Origin: Buxus sempervirens
Taxonomy: Eukaryota > Streptophyta > Magnoliopsida > Buxales > Buxaceae
Assembly: GCA_947561395.2 (NCBI GenBank)
Contig: OX387195.1
Span: 1,185,501 to 1,249,500, forward strand
Direction of reading: 5' to 3'
DNA length: 64,000 nt
Part shown: piece after piece, positions 12,031 through 24,500 of the stretch
Position numbering within the stretch: the first letter of the stretch is position 1
Layout of the letters: the number at the start of each line of letters is the position of its first letter
The notes under the pieces: generated by a model
The model's input: only the letters and a program-made list of their open reading frames with translations
Told to the model about the DNA's origin: nothing
Databases searched by the model: none
Made by a program: the position numbers and the translations under genes

Positions 12031-14110
12031 TAGCGGAGACACAATCGTGCCAAAAACATAACCGCAATGGGGGAATAAACAGTATGACAATAGCCAAATC
12101 CCATCCGCAATAGCAGAATAAATAAATTAGGCAATGCCCTAGTTACAATAGTGAATCAAAATCCCACATACGTAGAGTCAAATACATATTTCAAAATCAT
12201 GGGTTCAATGGGCAAAATAATCCGAGTGTATATTAAATCATTCGGAGCTCAAAACATGTTCAGATAGTTCAAATACAGGTATAGAAACTCTTAAAATCAA
12301 GTTTCATTTAAAAGAGAAAAGTTTGGAACGATAAACTTGGAGAAAAGCTATTTCTGTAGAACGTATCCAAAATCTTTATGAAAATTTATTTTAATCAACG
12401 GCCAGTGTAAACAATCTCTAAACAATTTAATCTTATTGGTACATGGGTTGAAAAGTAATAAAAACATTTTTATAGTGAAAAACTAGGCAATTTGGGAAAT
12501 ACCAGAATTTCTGTCATAGGTGCTCAAGTGGGCGCTCGAGCCTCCTGTCGGGCGCTCGGCTTATCAGGAAATTAAACATCCGGGTTCTGAAAATTTAAGA
12601 AAAACACAGGCACGGTGCCTTGATAGCGCTTGAGTGCTATCGAGCGCCCACGAATTACCTCTCGGCGCCTACCTGGGCGCTCGAGCGGTAGTTCGGGCGA
12701 CCGTTCAAAAATCAAGTTTTCTGCAACTTTCGAAAAGTTGCGTAATTTGATTAAAAATCCAAAATACCAAATCATTCACGAACATTGTATAAACAATTCA
12801 AAATCATTCACGAACATTGTATAAACATGTTAGGACAAATAAAAACACATAATCAATCCAAATGAATAGGGAAAGTTCATGAAATACATGCTGGAACATT
12901 ATTTGTAAAGTGTTGAAATTCTCTATATGTTCTTCTGAATTCAATTTTAATCAGGGGAATTGTTCTAATAATCAATCCGAAATATTTCTAACCATCTCAG
13001 ACATGAAATCTACTCATTTACACTTTGGATCATTCACAAACAAGTCTGTAAACACAAGTATGATCACATTCCTTGACTAAACAACGAAAACTTCAGTTTA
13101 TGCTCTTTGAAGGGATTAATTACCTCTTCTGAGAGTTAAACCTCCTCTAACAGCATTGCAAAATCACCCCAATGATGATCCAAACGAACCCAACTCCCCT
13201 TTATTCTTGTCTGGATCAAACAACATACTTTCAAAACTCATATTCATGTTCAAAATTCTAAAAACAGAATTTTTCTCTAACCTATTTCTTACCTGAAATT
13301 CCAGATGAATTCTCCCTCTTTCTCCTTCTTCAAATCTGCTCCAAGAATTCTAATGGTTAGGGTTTGATCTCATGAATGAAAGAGAAAAGAAAGAGAGGAA
13401 TAGGAGAGTGCGGCTTTTCACTTGATTTGGACGTGAATAGCAGCATGAAGATTAGGTTTGTTTATTAATTGTTTTATTATTTTACTCTTTTGCCCATACT
13501 AGCCCTTTAACCCAAATATCAATCCTTATTACTGTCTCACCCTTCACCTTCTTCAAACCAACACAACTTCATAAACCGGTTATGGTCTGGGTCGACCTCA
13601 CCTCTCTCTAGTGGAATTCAACCACTTTTTATGAAAGATTTTAATTCTGTTATATTTCTTTTAAATAATAGTATATGGTTATTTTAAATAGAACTATCTA
13701 TAAAATTATTATTCTTATTATCTCGAAACTAAAATACTAACTCAACTTACATTTAATTCTCCAAGTTCTCTGGGTCACTTTGCGATTCTCCGGGTTGAAC
13801 CCATTCTTCATTCCCTGCATAGATTAACAACAACTCAAATTATTTCATTTGATTATTTAATTTCCTAAAATTCTGGGATTTTACAATTACTGTTAGACAC
13901 AACTACATTCTTGCAACATTTATCCTAAATAATCAATTCTCAAAGAACAAAACTTCAGTTTTCCTTTTTCTTTACAACATTAAAAATTTATATATTAGTC
14001 GTCCTTACATATCAATTATTGAAATTACAATTGCCATGATCCCAAAATTTACATATGTCATTTCACTTTAAACAGAAGCAATTTCCAATTAGCCTTGCTT
14101 TCCCAATGAC

Positions 14111-14734
14111 TGTAAGACCCCGAATTTTTGGATAATAATTAAGGCATAAATAAATAAAAGAAAATAGGAGTGTGAATAAAGTGGAAGTAAAAGAGTGAAA
14201 ATATAGAGGATTAATAGTTTTAAAATAAAAGAGAATTTTGAAAGGAAATCAATCTTGGAGGATAAAAGGGTATTTTAGAAATTCCAAATGGATCATTTGA
14301 TAAATTAAAATCATTAGATAATTAAAAGAACTGGAAAATAGAAAATTTAATTTAGTTGGATTAGGTTTGAAGTTAAATAGCAATAATTATGGCCTCAAAG
14401 AAGAAAAAGGGTAATTTGGTAATTATAATTAAATAGTGGCTTTAATTTGGAAAAAAATTGGCTTAATAGGGTGATTAAGTAATATTTAGAAATAGATATA
14501 AAATATGGACGAAATTTATTACAAGTATGATTTTATTTGTAGGGGATTTAAGGGATAGGATATCAAAAAGAGAATTAGAAGAAGGAGAGATAGGTGGAGT
14601 TAATTAGAAAGTTTTCTAATTTGACATCTATTAGGTTAATCATTTAGGTAAGATATTAAAGGGGAAATTAGGGTTTCTTTAAAGTGAGATAGATAGGAAA
14701 AGAGAGAAAAGAGGGTTCATTCATTTGGAGCAAA

Positions 14735-14786
<52 letters not shown>

Positions 14787-16962
14787 GAGAAGACAAAAGA
14801 CTTTTAGAAGGAGAGTTGTTGCAGAAACCTTCGACCAGCACCCATCAAAGTTAGATCGGGAGAGATTCTCCAGTTAGATCGACCTCAAATTTGGAGGTTT
14901 TGTTCACGACCGGTAGGGCTAGAGTTTGAACGGCGGAGAAGATGGTGCGATAATAACAGAAATTTGGATTCAATGAGAAGATGGATTTCGCATATTGAGG
15001 CAAGTAGGAATCACTTGAAAACTGGAGGAACTGCATGTTTTCTGTGTGTTGATTGGTTTCTGATTGATTTGATTAGACTAAAACATGTTTCATGGATTGG
15101 GTTGTTTTCTTTGACAAGTTTTCGTGTTCTTGAAAGAAAAATAGAAAAGTATTGATTTGATTTTGTTGATCTTTGTAGACACCTATAAATCTGTAGTTAA
15201 TTGATAAAAATAGGTTCAGAATATTGTAGAGGTGATTTAGATTAATTAAAGATAAATTTAGATCAATTAAAGATCAAAGAAAAATTAACAAATTCTGAAA
15301 ATTGGAAAATCTGGAAATCAGTCAGAATTTGGGTGAGCGCTTAACTGGTCGTTCGAGCACCCATGTCAAGAAACCTAAGCCAGATTTAATAATTTGGGGA
15401 TTTTAGGTCTAAATTAATATGTAATAATTTTTCCTGGCAATTTAATTATTGTAACACCTGTATAGGGGTTAAATTGAGGTGCAGGAACTGACGGAATTTA
15501 ATTTAGAATTAAGACTACTAATTTGGAACGATGAATGTAAATAGGTGTCTAAAACGACAAGGTTGTAGATATATTGGATTAGATCTAGTTAAACATAAAT
15601 TTGGAGAGTAGAACCAACTCTTCAACTTCAATATGGGTTTGTACGATCTGCTAGAAGTGAAAAATAACATAAATTACAAAATGTAATACCTTAGGTTTAA
15701 ATATAGATGTTGAGCATTAATAGGTAAATTAATTAGGGAAGTTCTAGTCAAGACATAGGAACCTTATTATTACTTATGAATGTGAAATACAACTTGTCTA
15801 AAACTTAAAAATCATGATTCATGTATGATAACATTTATGAAATCTGGTTTGGAGATTTAATTGTGGTTTTGGATCTGTTTTCTTAAAAGGGATTTAATTT
15901 CAGGTTAATAATGAATTTATTGTGCATTTGTAATAATGAGATTGAGACATGTATATTACCTGAGAATGATAGATGACTATTGATTTTGAATTATTATAAT
16001 CGAGATCATGGATTATGGAATTATGCATATGGATCGGCAAATTAATTGTAAACACAATAAGTTGTGATACATATGAGTTGTGTCTAGCGGGCATAGCTGT
16101 GTATGGATCCATAGCTAAGCTAGATAGTGAAGGAGTATTTCCTTTGGGTTGATTACTCCAAGTTTGTGCTCGAGTTTCTTTCGCGAGTGAGTTCGCATTG
16201 GGAGGACTTCATGTATAATAGGGTTCATTTTAGATATGAGTTGCCGGTGAGGTGCCTTGTATGTGTGGATTAGTGGCCATCCTCATGTTCTAATTTCAGG
16301 GGCTGCAAGCTTGGGTGGTACATACCGAACTCCGTATTTCAGATATGAGTTACTGGTACGTGAGTTTCATGCACAATAAGTCGATGTCTAGGCCTTATTT
16401 CTCAGGTTTTAGTCGGGTATGAGGATTGTATTACTAGTTTCACTTATAAGTCGCATGGTGGCGTAGTGAATGAAGAGTATCTTTTTAAAGACTTATCTTG
16501 CTTCATAAGTCCTGTGATGTCACATGTGGTGTTTGTGTATATTTTATCGTTGTGCTGGGATTGTTTACATGAATCTGAATTTATTTATCCTTGCTTTGGT
16601 TTATCGATATACCTCTTGACTATTTTATAAAAATAGACTGTTTTATTGCATGCACCTTGCTACTTGTTGAGATTTATATCTCACTCCAGTTTTCCCTATT
16701 TTTCAGGTATGCTTAGAGAGATCGTCAAGTTTGGGGTAGTGAACACAAGGGTAGAATTATGATTCAAGACACTAGAATTAATTCAGATTAAAGAATTTCT
16801 TATTGTAAATTAATTTGTTCGAATTGGATTAGTCATGCTATGCTTCCAATTGTACTCTAATATAAATTAAAATTTTAAATTCCTCATAAATTTTAGTTTG
16901 TTCTGGCCCAATTTTTACTAACACTCCGGGTTTGGTTGTTGAACCGGATCCGGGGCGTTACA
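14111..16962 (+). repeat. Large LTR (chromovirus type, 2.85 kb), no matching TSD
   Basis: It starts TGTAAGACCCCGAATTTTTGG and ends CCGGATCCGGGGCGTTACA. It shares internal landmarks with the 3048-6370 LTR, including a TGTAACACCTGTA segment at 15449 followed by GACGGAATTTA, a GCTACTTGTTGAGATTTATATCTCACTCC block near 16660, and a weak palindrome cluster near 15330-15370. The flanks are ATGAC (left) and GGATT (right), which do not match, so it is not a simple solo LTR. It abuts another LTR end at 16963. Confidence 0.8.
14737..14783. repeat. (AG)n microsatellite
   Basis: An uninterrupted AG dinucleotide run of about 46 bp lies inside the LTR leader, where related LTRs carry only short GAGAGA tracts. 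Confidence 0.95.
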
Positions 16963-17475
16963 GGATTGTTTGGAGCTAGATCTTAACCTTTCAAAGTATT
17001 CAAATTTCACGAGTCCTACAAGACAATTTTATTTGATAACAACATTATTGATTTAGTTTTCATGATGGATTATACAGGTTTATCTCATAATGATTGCTGG
17101 ATTTTTGGTTGGATTATTCGAATTATCCGTGTTATTATCACTCTTATAATTTTTATAACTGATCCATGATTCAAAACTGAATAAAATGTATTTGAGCATG
17201 CACAAGCTACTTGCTGGGATCTCTATATCTCATTCAGTTTTGTTTTGTTTTCAGATCTTGGAGATGACGATACCAGAGGGTAGATGCTTGGATCATGTGA
17301 GTTAGAATTGGGTTATGGTATTTATAATTGAGTTTGGGAATATAGTTGACTCTAGTTATGTATTTAATTGCTTATTCTATGTTTTCCTTCACTCTGATAT
17401 ATAAATCCTGTGGTTTAGCTAACTCTTTGGAGCTGAGTTACGATTTCATTACGTAACTCGGATCCGGGCGTTACA
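16963..17475 (+). repeat. 3' fragment of another chromovirus-type LTR
   Basis: It ends CTCGGATCCGGGCGTTACA and carries the late-LTR block GCTACTTGCTGGGATCTCTATATCTCATTC followed by TTTTGTTTTCAGATCTTGGAGA. That matches the same block near 61925-62000 in the 59089 LTR better than the LTR directly to its left. Its 5' part is missing. It joins 14111-16962 without a target duplication, which suggests deletion or unequal recombination between LTRs. Confidence 0.75.
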
Positions 17476-17809
17476 ACTTGTCGTTATGCTAATGAGGATA
17501 ATGAAAGAAAAAGAGTGATATAAGAGTAAAAATAAGTAATTATACCTATTATCAATTTTCTTGTTCAGGGATAGGTTCTTGTGGTCTTTATGTTATAGTT
17601 TGCTGCAGCTTTAATTTGAAATCAAACATATAGGTTAGTTTGCTGTAAGTGTGATTGGAAATCAAACATATAGATTGTGAATTTAAGTAAGTTTTACTTC
17701 ATATTTGAACTTCAGACGCCCATTAAAATCTAACTTTTGTTATGCTCAAAGCTTCCGCAAAAGGAGAACCATTAAGGGATATTTGACCAAATGAATTGGA
17801 GTACGAATT
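17476..17809. other. Short unique segment containing one copy of a host duplication
   Basis: About 17573-17698 repeats, with small changes, in 21358-21520 (words TTAGTTTGCTGTAAGTGTGA and GGAAATCAAACATATAGATTG). Each copy itself holds two diverged tandem units. The LTR at 17810 inserted between the two copies. It may be part of the 3' end of the RPA-like pseudogene to the right, but no exon is recognised. Confidence 0.5.
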
Positions 17810-20800
17810 TGTAACGCCCCGGATCCAAGTTACGTAGAAAAATTGTAACTTATCTCCGAAGATTAATATATAACCTAGGATTGCAATATCAAAGTGAAGG
17901 AAAACATGAATAAATCAATAACTGGATAATCAGAGTGCACTATAACCCAAGCTCAACAATAAAATACTATAACCAAGGCTAACTCACATGAACCAAGCAT
18001 ATACCCGCTGGTGTCGTCCTTACCAGAATCTGAAAACAAAACAAAACGGAATAGAATGAGATATGAATATCCCAGTAAGTAGCACATGCATGCTCAAATA
18101 CAGTTTATCCGTTCTAAAATATGATACAGTTGTAAATCATGCAATAGTAGCGATAAGCCATCGGTTCCGAATAATCCGAGTAATCCAACAGTATTCCATC
18201 GATTAGTATGAGATACAAGAATAATCCAGTTAAACAAACATATATGTAACATTAAATCAGCAGTTGATAAGTCACAACAGGACTCATGAAACAAGACTGC
18301 CTTTAACTAGGGTAATGCCAATGTCCACTATGCCACCTCCCGACTTAGGTGCGAATGTCGAGTACACGATCATCGTCTTATTGCAGGAGAACCCACTCAG
18401 TACAGTGATGGGTTGGCATGTACTAATCCAGTCACAGTGTGAGTACACGATAAAATGAGGGATAGCAGCAGCCAGCCGAGTACACGATCAGGCCTTACTG
18501 AGTACACAGTGGAAAAGCGTGCGTGAACAAAGTATTACAACTAGTAAAGAACAATATTTTCCACTAGCTAGCTCCTAACATGGATCCATATCGAACTATG
18601 CCCACTAGACTCTAAAACCAAAACCAACCGTGAAAACTAGCAAGCACAAATCTTCTCAATCTCGATCATATCATCCCGAGTATACGGGGCATCTCTAAGT
18701 ACACAGAGGCATCAACATCCCAAGTACATGGGGCATCCCCGAGTACACGGAGGTAACACGACTACCCAAGTATATGGGCATCACAATCCGTCTTTTCAAG
18801 TACATGGAGGAAAACCAATTCCAAACCAGAAAACCAATCATTCATAATCAGTTTAAAATCCTCTTTTCGTAGAATCCGCTTAAAACCGGTGCAATGTAAA
18901 AATTACATAATCATGATAATTCCACTTAATCCACAATGAAATCCAATACTAATGATCAAGATTCAACTGTATTCGAAATATCAGAAAATTTGTAGACACA
19001 CTTTAGTCTAAATAATAAGTCTTACATGTATTGCTTTATAGTTCTTTAAATTCTAAAATTAACTTTCTATCATCTCCTTTTTATCCTAGCATTATCCTCA
19101 ATTATTTTCTGTAGTTTCCAGCAGTTAGCACACCATCCAATAGCCAACAAGAACCATTACCTTTTAGTTTACCAACTCTTTCCATTGTCTTCCATAAATC
19201 CCTTTAAAAGTATAATTTTTAGTAAAAATGTTGTTTTCTAGGTTTAACCGGCAATTTCCGGAGAATTGAAATCAGAGTTAAGTACTACTAATAAATTCAG
19301 ATTTGTATTAATTATTATATGCTCAAACAATAGCTTTTATATGAATATTATCCTTAGATCACTCTTCTTAAACATAAGCCGTCAACGCCTTCTTTTAACA
19401 CTTCAAATTCATTTAAGAGCAACCCATAGATTTCCACCTCTTAGTTAATTTATTCTCTGCTATTATTCTCTAACATTTCTCCCAAAGAATCCCAATTTAA
19501 AATCTGAACCTAAATTAAACAATCAATAAGTCTTTACTTTGTAACCCCAATGCTCCTAGATAACCTATACCAAAACTGAATTGTTCACCATGTATCTTAG
19601 ATTAAAACCCCTCCTTATACACTTGTTTCAGCATCTAATTATTCCTCCAATTCCTTATGGTCATTTCTAATCAATCTTTTAAGTAGTTTTTCCCCATTTA
19701 GTTTTACAATTTAAAGGTGTATGTGCTGAACTAATTTCAGCACTCTAAGAACACTAGAATTCTTAACTAGTCACCTTTCCGATTTCATTCACTTGATACC
19801 ATAGATATACTCTCAACTTTAGTATTTCCTAATCCCCAAAGTCCTTTAATCACCTTTAAATAATTCCCTCAAAGCAATTCCTAAAGTAGACTTTAATAGC
19901 ACCTGGCGCCCACCTTAACAGCACATAATTTCTGGTTTTTGCAGCACCTGGCGCCAACCTCAGCAGCACCTGACGCCAACCTCAACAGCACCTAGCGCCA
20001 ACCTAATTTCTACTATAAGGTGCGGCTGATCAGATTTATCTAAGACTGAACTTGAGATTCATTCTCAAACCTCTTCCACAATAATTCTAACCCTCTAAAA
20101 AGTACATCTACCCTGATTCCAATTTAATTCAATCACCCAAACAAAATACATAGCATTAGCCGCCCATGCCATTTCTTCACCCAGAATTTTTAACAACAGT
20201 GAAATTTCAGATTATGCATGAACTAATATGATTTCCATTCCCTCATCTCATTTCCAGCAAATCACTAAACATCTAACAATTCATTGGCATGCATTTGATA
20301 CTTATTTGCATCATATTTCATGCGGCTCATGCTTAGTCACCAAAAACTAACCAGAAACAGAGGAATTCTGATTATGTGCTCATACAGTTCTACACAACAA
20401 TTTAATTATTCTAAATTGAAAACAGGAGTGCTACTTACCTTTTGATGTTAAATTCGAGCTTCAACAAACAATGGAACCACAATTCAGATTTCAGATTTGC
20501 TTTCTTTCCTTCTTATCTCCACTGTTTTTCTGTAGACATGTTTGAATCTGCTCAAATCTGCCAAGATCTAAGATCTAGTTCAAAATAGCAATAGATTCTA
20601 AGCTAAAATACTATAATTTGATGCTAACTTACTCAAACAAACTGAATTCACGGATTTGAACTACTCTGGAAGAATTTAGTTTGCTGCCGCAGCTTCTATT
20701 CACCTCCACCAGAACAGAGATGAAAGATCCTCACCTCAAAAAAAACTCAATTCACCTTCTCAAACCCTAGCTCCTTCCTCCCCTGAATGCTCTGATCTCC

Positions 20801-21158
20801 AGGTCGTTCTTGCAATTGACAAACTAACAAACGAACTGAACTCAGCTTCTTTAAATACTTGCCGCTTTCAAGTTGTTTAAAATATAATTATGTGCTCTGG
20901 CACTCCACCATAATACCTACACCAGCTTGCTTAATTAGCTATTATCTCCTACATGCCACATCATCATACCCTCACCAACCAACCAAAATTAAACCTTAGC
21001 AATAGCTCATACCTATCAAATGAAATCAGCCCATCTGGTTCAATTAGAAGTCCCCGGTTTAACTCCTTGGCCTCCTTCCTCTACAAAATTACTAATTAGC
21101 CTTAATTCCATTACTAACCTAATAATTTTTAATTTCATTTAAAATTAGGGATTTTACA
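17810..21158 (-). repeat. Probable solo LTR (chromovirus type, minus, 3.35 kb)
   Basis: The plus strand starts TGTAACGCCCCGGATCC and ends AAATTAGGGATTTTACA. The flanks are GAATT (17805-17809) and AAATT (21159-21163), which match at 4 of 5 bases and would be a duplication with one later change. It carries a CCGAGTACACGG minisatellite at about 18340-18800 and a cluster of four GCACCTGGCGCCAACC-type words at about 19906-20010. A minus-strand TATTTAAA lies at about 20850-20857. Confidence 0.82.
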
Positions 21159-21357
21159 AAATTCAAGCTTGGAATTGGACTAGGAATTCAAACATCTTAT
21201 TAGCATGTGAAGATAAAAGTGATTCTACAAATGACATATAACTAACTTCACATTGAACTCAAAACAATGCTGGAAGTCTTACATTTCTAAATTAACTTGA
21301 CCAATATTTACATTTCGCTTAGTATATACATCGCCAGGTATCATTGGTTTCTTCATT

Positions 21358-21520
21358 GATAGGTTCTTGTGGTATTTGTGTTATAGTTTGCTGTAGCTTT
21401 AATTGGAAATCAAACAAATAGGTACGTTAGTTTGCTGCAAGTGTGATTGGAAATCAAACATATAGATTGGAAATAAAAAAATTGATAAGAAATGAGTGTT
21501 GCTTGAATTTAAGTAAGTTT
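21358..21520. repeat. Second copy of the 17573-17698 duplication
   Basis: It shares TAGGTTCTTGTGGT, TATAGTTTGCTG and GGAAATCAAACATATAGATTG with the copy at 17573-17698. Without the intervening LTR the copies would lie about 0.43 kb apart. Confidence 0.8.
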
Positions 21521-24500
21521 TACCATTTGGTGTTGTTCATAGCTTTCTATAAGCTTCAAAAGTTGAAAAGATTCAGATGACCAATTTGCTTCTAGAATAC
21601 CACATGCTACAAAGGAGAACTGTGAACTAGATGAAGCAAGAAGCACAAGTGGAATCTGTGTGATAATGAAGATGTACAGCTTCCATAATGTTATTCTGAT
21701 GTACTCCTCCAACAAGTGGAATCCGTTGTCCTATTTAAGTTCTACATTTAGTATAGCATGGTTATGGCTGTAATAATTGGAATAATGTATAGAAATTTTG
21801 GAGCTAACCTTTGTTGACAGTTCTTTGAGGTGTTGTGCAAGACATCCTAGGACAAATTCTGCCTCTTTGTCGAAGAGTATTGTAACGCCCTGAACCCGGA
21901 TCAGTCCAAACCGGCACCTGACCCGAACCCGGTTCGCTACTGTAACAACCCGAATTTAGTTCAACAACCAAATCCGAGGTGTTACTGGCCCATATCAATC
22001 ACAACATCAAGAACATACCAGACCAAAGAAAGTAAATCCAATCCATATATAATCCATCAGAGTTGCGGAAACAAGCATGTGCGGAAGTGTAAATTAAAAT
22101 CATCAAACAAGCATGAAGCTTGACCATCAATCAATAGTATCAAAGTCTGGTAGTATGAATTGGTTACTAACTCTCTCTTGTCTCTCTCATACATCAAATC
22201 CAATTAATGATAATAAACCAATTAAAATGCTAAGTCTATAACATCAATCCACCTCAGATAAGATCGGGATAATAGTAATCCTCTGGAGAATACTCAGCTA
22301 TCTCTCCCTGGAAGTCTAAGAGATCCCCCTCTCGCGTATCAGCTGAAAAAAATGGAATAACAGTAGGGTGAGATACGAATATCCCAGTAGGTAACACATG
22401 CATGATTAAACAGTTAATATACGGAAAGTAGCAGTTCATGCACGAATAAGTCACATCGATTAATCAGGCTCGTATAATCATTCGTATCATTCGTAAATAC
22501 AAAACAATATACTAAACAGTTCTAGAGATGAATTCCAGCAAGTTTAATATGAAAATACCATAGTCAAATCAGTAACATAATTCATACATTGCCAGGATGT
22601 ACTAAACAGTCACATCCAACCAATATCCCAAACACATGCCTCCCGCACGTACCACAATAATAACAAGTTTTATGATTTCAGGGTCATTGTAGGACTCACA
22701 AAGTTAGATAAACCTTTTGAGATGATTCTCAACCAATTGCTATACCACCGTGCGTCTTAGGAGCGATGCTACTAATGATACTCAAGCCCCATGCAGCGCA
22801 GCTTAGACAAGAGCCGTAGTCACCGACTTATTGCACACGTACCCATCAAAGTTGGCATGTACCACCAGCATGCAGCACCAGAATCAATACATGGAGGTGG
22901 TTGCTTATCCACATGTACAGGGAATCACCAGCGGCTCACCGGGGTGTCCCTCCAGACATAGGACCTTCCCAGACAAACTAACTTGCAAAGGAAGCGCGTC
23001 GCATATAGGAGTAACTCAACTCAAATGACATATCCCTCAGCTATCTAGCTACGACTATGGATCCACAACCAGCTATGCCCACTAGACTCCAAAACTTCCC
23101 TAAAGTGTCATATTCTATAAGGGTTGGTGCCTAGCGGCATATAATGGTTATATCTGTACATTTACTTCAATATTTATTCATCTGTATTCAGTATTCTCTT
23201 TAGAAAGTATTCTGATTTATAATGTCATTTAGAGGTATTTAGATAGTCAAATGATAGTTAGGCTTTTCCAAAATCACGTTTCTCATTTACCTTCAAAACT
23301 TGGCAACTATTGTCCTAAATATCTCCCTAATTTGTTTTTCTGTAAAACAGGGGTTTAGGTAGTTTATTTTGGTCTTAAAGCACCTTAATTAATCATTAAA
23401 ATTGTCTAAAAATAGTTTAGAATTGAATTAGGTTCGAAATTAGGAAAAATTGGAAATTCTGTTGAGAGCGCCTAGGATCGCTCAGGATCGCCCTGGCGGT
23501 CCCAGGTCAGCGGTCGTGTATTTTCGAGCGCCCGCGGTCCGTCTTCTCGCGGTCTACGGCGCCCTAATTTTATTCAACCAGCGCCGAGGATCGCCGACGA
23601 GCGCCGAGCACAGTCGAGGTCGGCGGTCGTGCGAAATCGAGCCGAAATAGTTCTAAATCACGATTTTTCTCGTCTAAACTCATTCTAGTGTATTTCTAAC
23701 ATGCTTAGCTAACTAAATACAACATTACATATCATAGAAACATGCATTTGCGATTAACCAAGGAAAAATCCAATTTCAAAACCAAAACGGTGTCACCTAC
23801 CTCGTATACGCGTTTCTCCTCTTCTCTTCTGAACAGCAAACCCCCAAACCTCTCCTCAGTTGCAAGGCAAGGCTCTGAGCAAGTCCCCTTGGTCTTCCCC
23901 CTTCCTTCTCTTTCTTCTCTTCTCGGTCGTTTCAACTCTCGTCGTTTGCGGCTGAATAATACGAGCGAGAATACGATTAGGTTATTTTAATGCATATATA
24001 TACTCCCTGATCCCATGCATCTCCCATGCAAACTCTCCCATACACCTCGCCCAATTAAAATACGTACCTCGATATCTCAAGATCGGACGGTCAGATCTGC
24101 GTCTAATTCTGGATCTTCACTAAACTGATCACCCCCTACAAGAATAAAATATTCCCATCGATCATAACCCTCAGTAATATTATTTACTAATTTAATTTAT
24201 TATTTAAGTAAAATTCGGGGTTTTACAAGTATGAAAGTTGTGTCTTTAAAGGAATCTTTGACGGTTACACAAATCATGTAGATGAAAGATAGAATTTATG
24301 AGTGTTGAGAATCGATATGATTTTAAATAGATTTGTAATATATTTTATTTTGATTTTACCTGAGGATCAGACCTAGATTTTCTTTGTTGCATTTGCTACA
24401 GTAATATTTGTCCTGTAAGAATTGGACCTTTTTATTGTATTGCTTGCATGCATCATATCATAGTGGCTTGCTTGTGTTAATCTTTGTTATGTGAGCCAAT

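Larger units (their letters stand above)
10484..13885 (-). repeat. Solo LTR (chromovirus type, minus) with TSD ATTAC
   Basis: Read on the plus strand it starts TATAACACCCTAGATCC (a TG-end changed to TA) and ends TTCTGGGATTTTACA, the reverse complement of the usual TGTAAAATCCC start. ATTAC precedes it (10479-10483) and follows it (13886-13890). It contains a hAT-like insertion (11045-11688), a minisatellite (about 11697-12030), a GC-rich palindrome cluster (about 12515-12705, with GGGCGCTCGAGC words) and a 28-bp-scale direct duplication near 12764-12826. It is non-coding; the open frames across the minisatellite are repeat artefacts. Confidence 0.92.

Noticed and set aside
11482-12134. Three overlapping minus-strand open frames of 122-202 residues with repeated YPQSVYSAGYFLNPC-like text
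   Set aside because: They translate the LTR minisatellite and part of the hAT-like element; all three frames are open for the same repeat reason and none has a domain.
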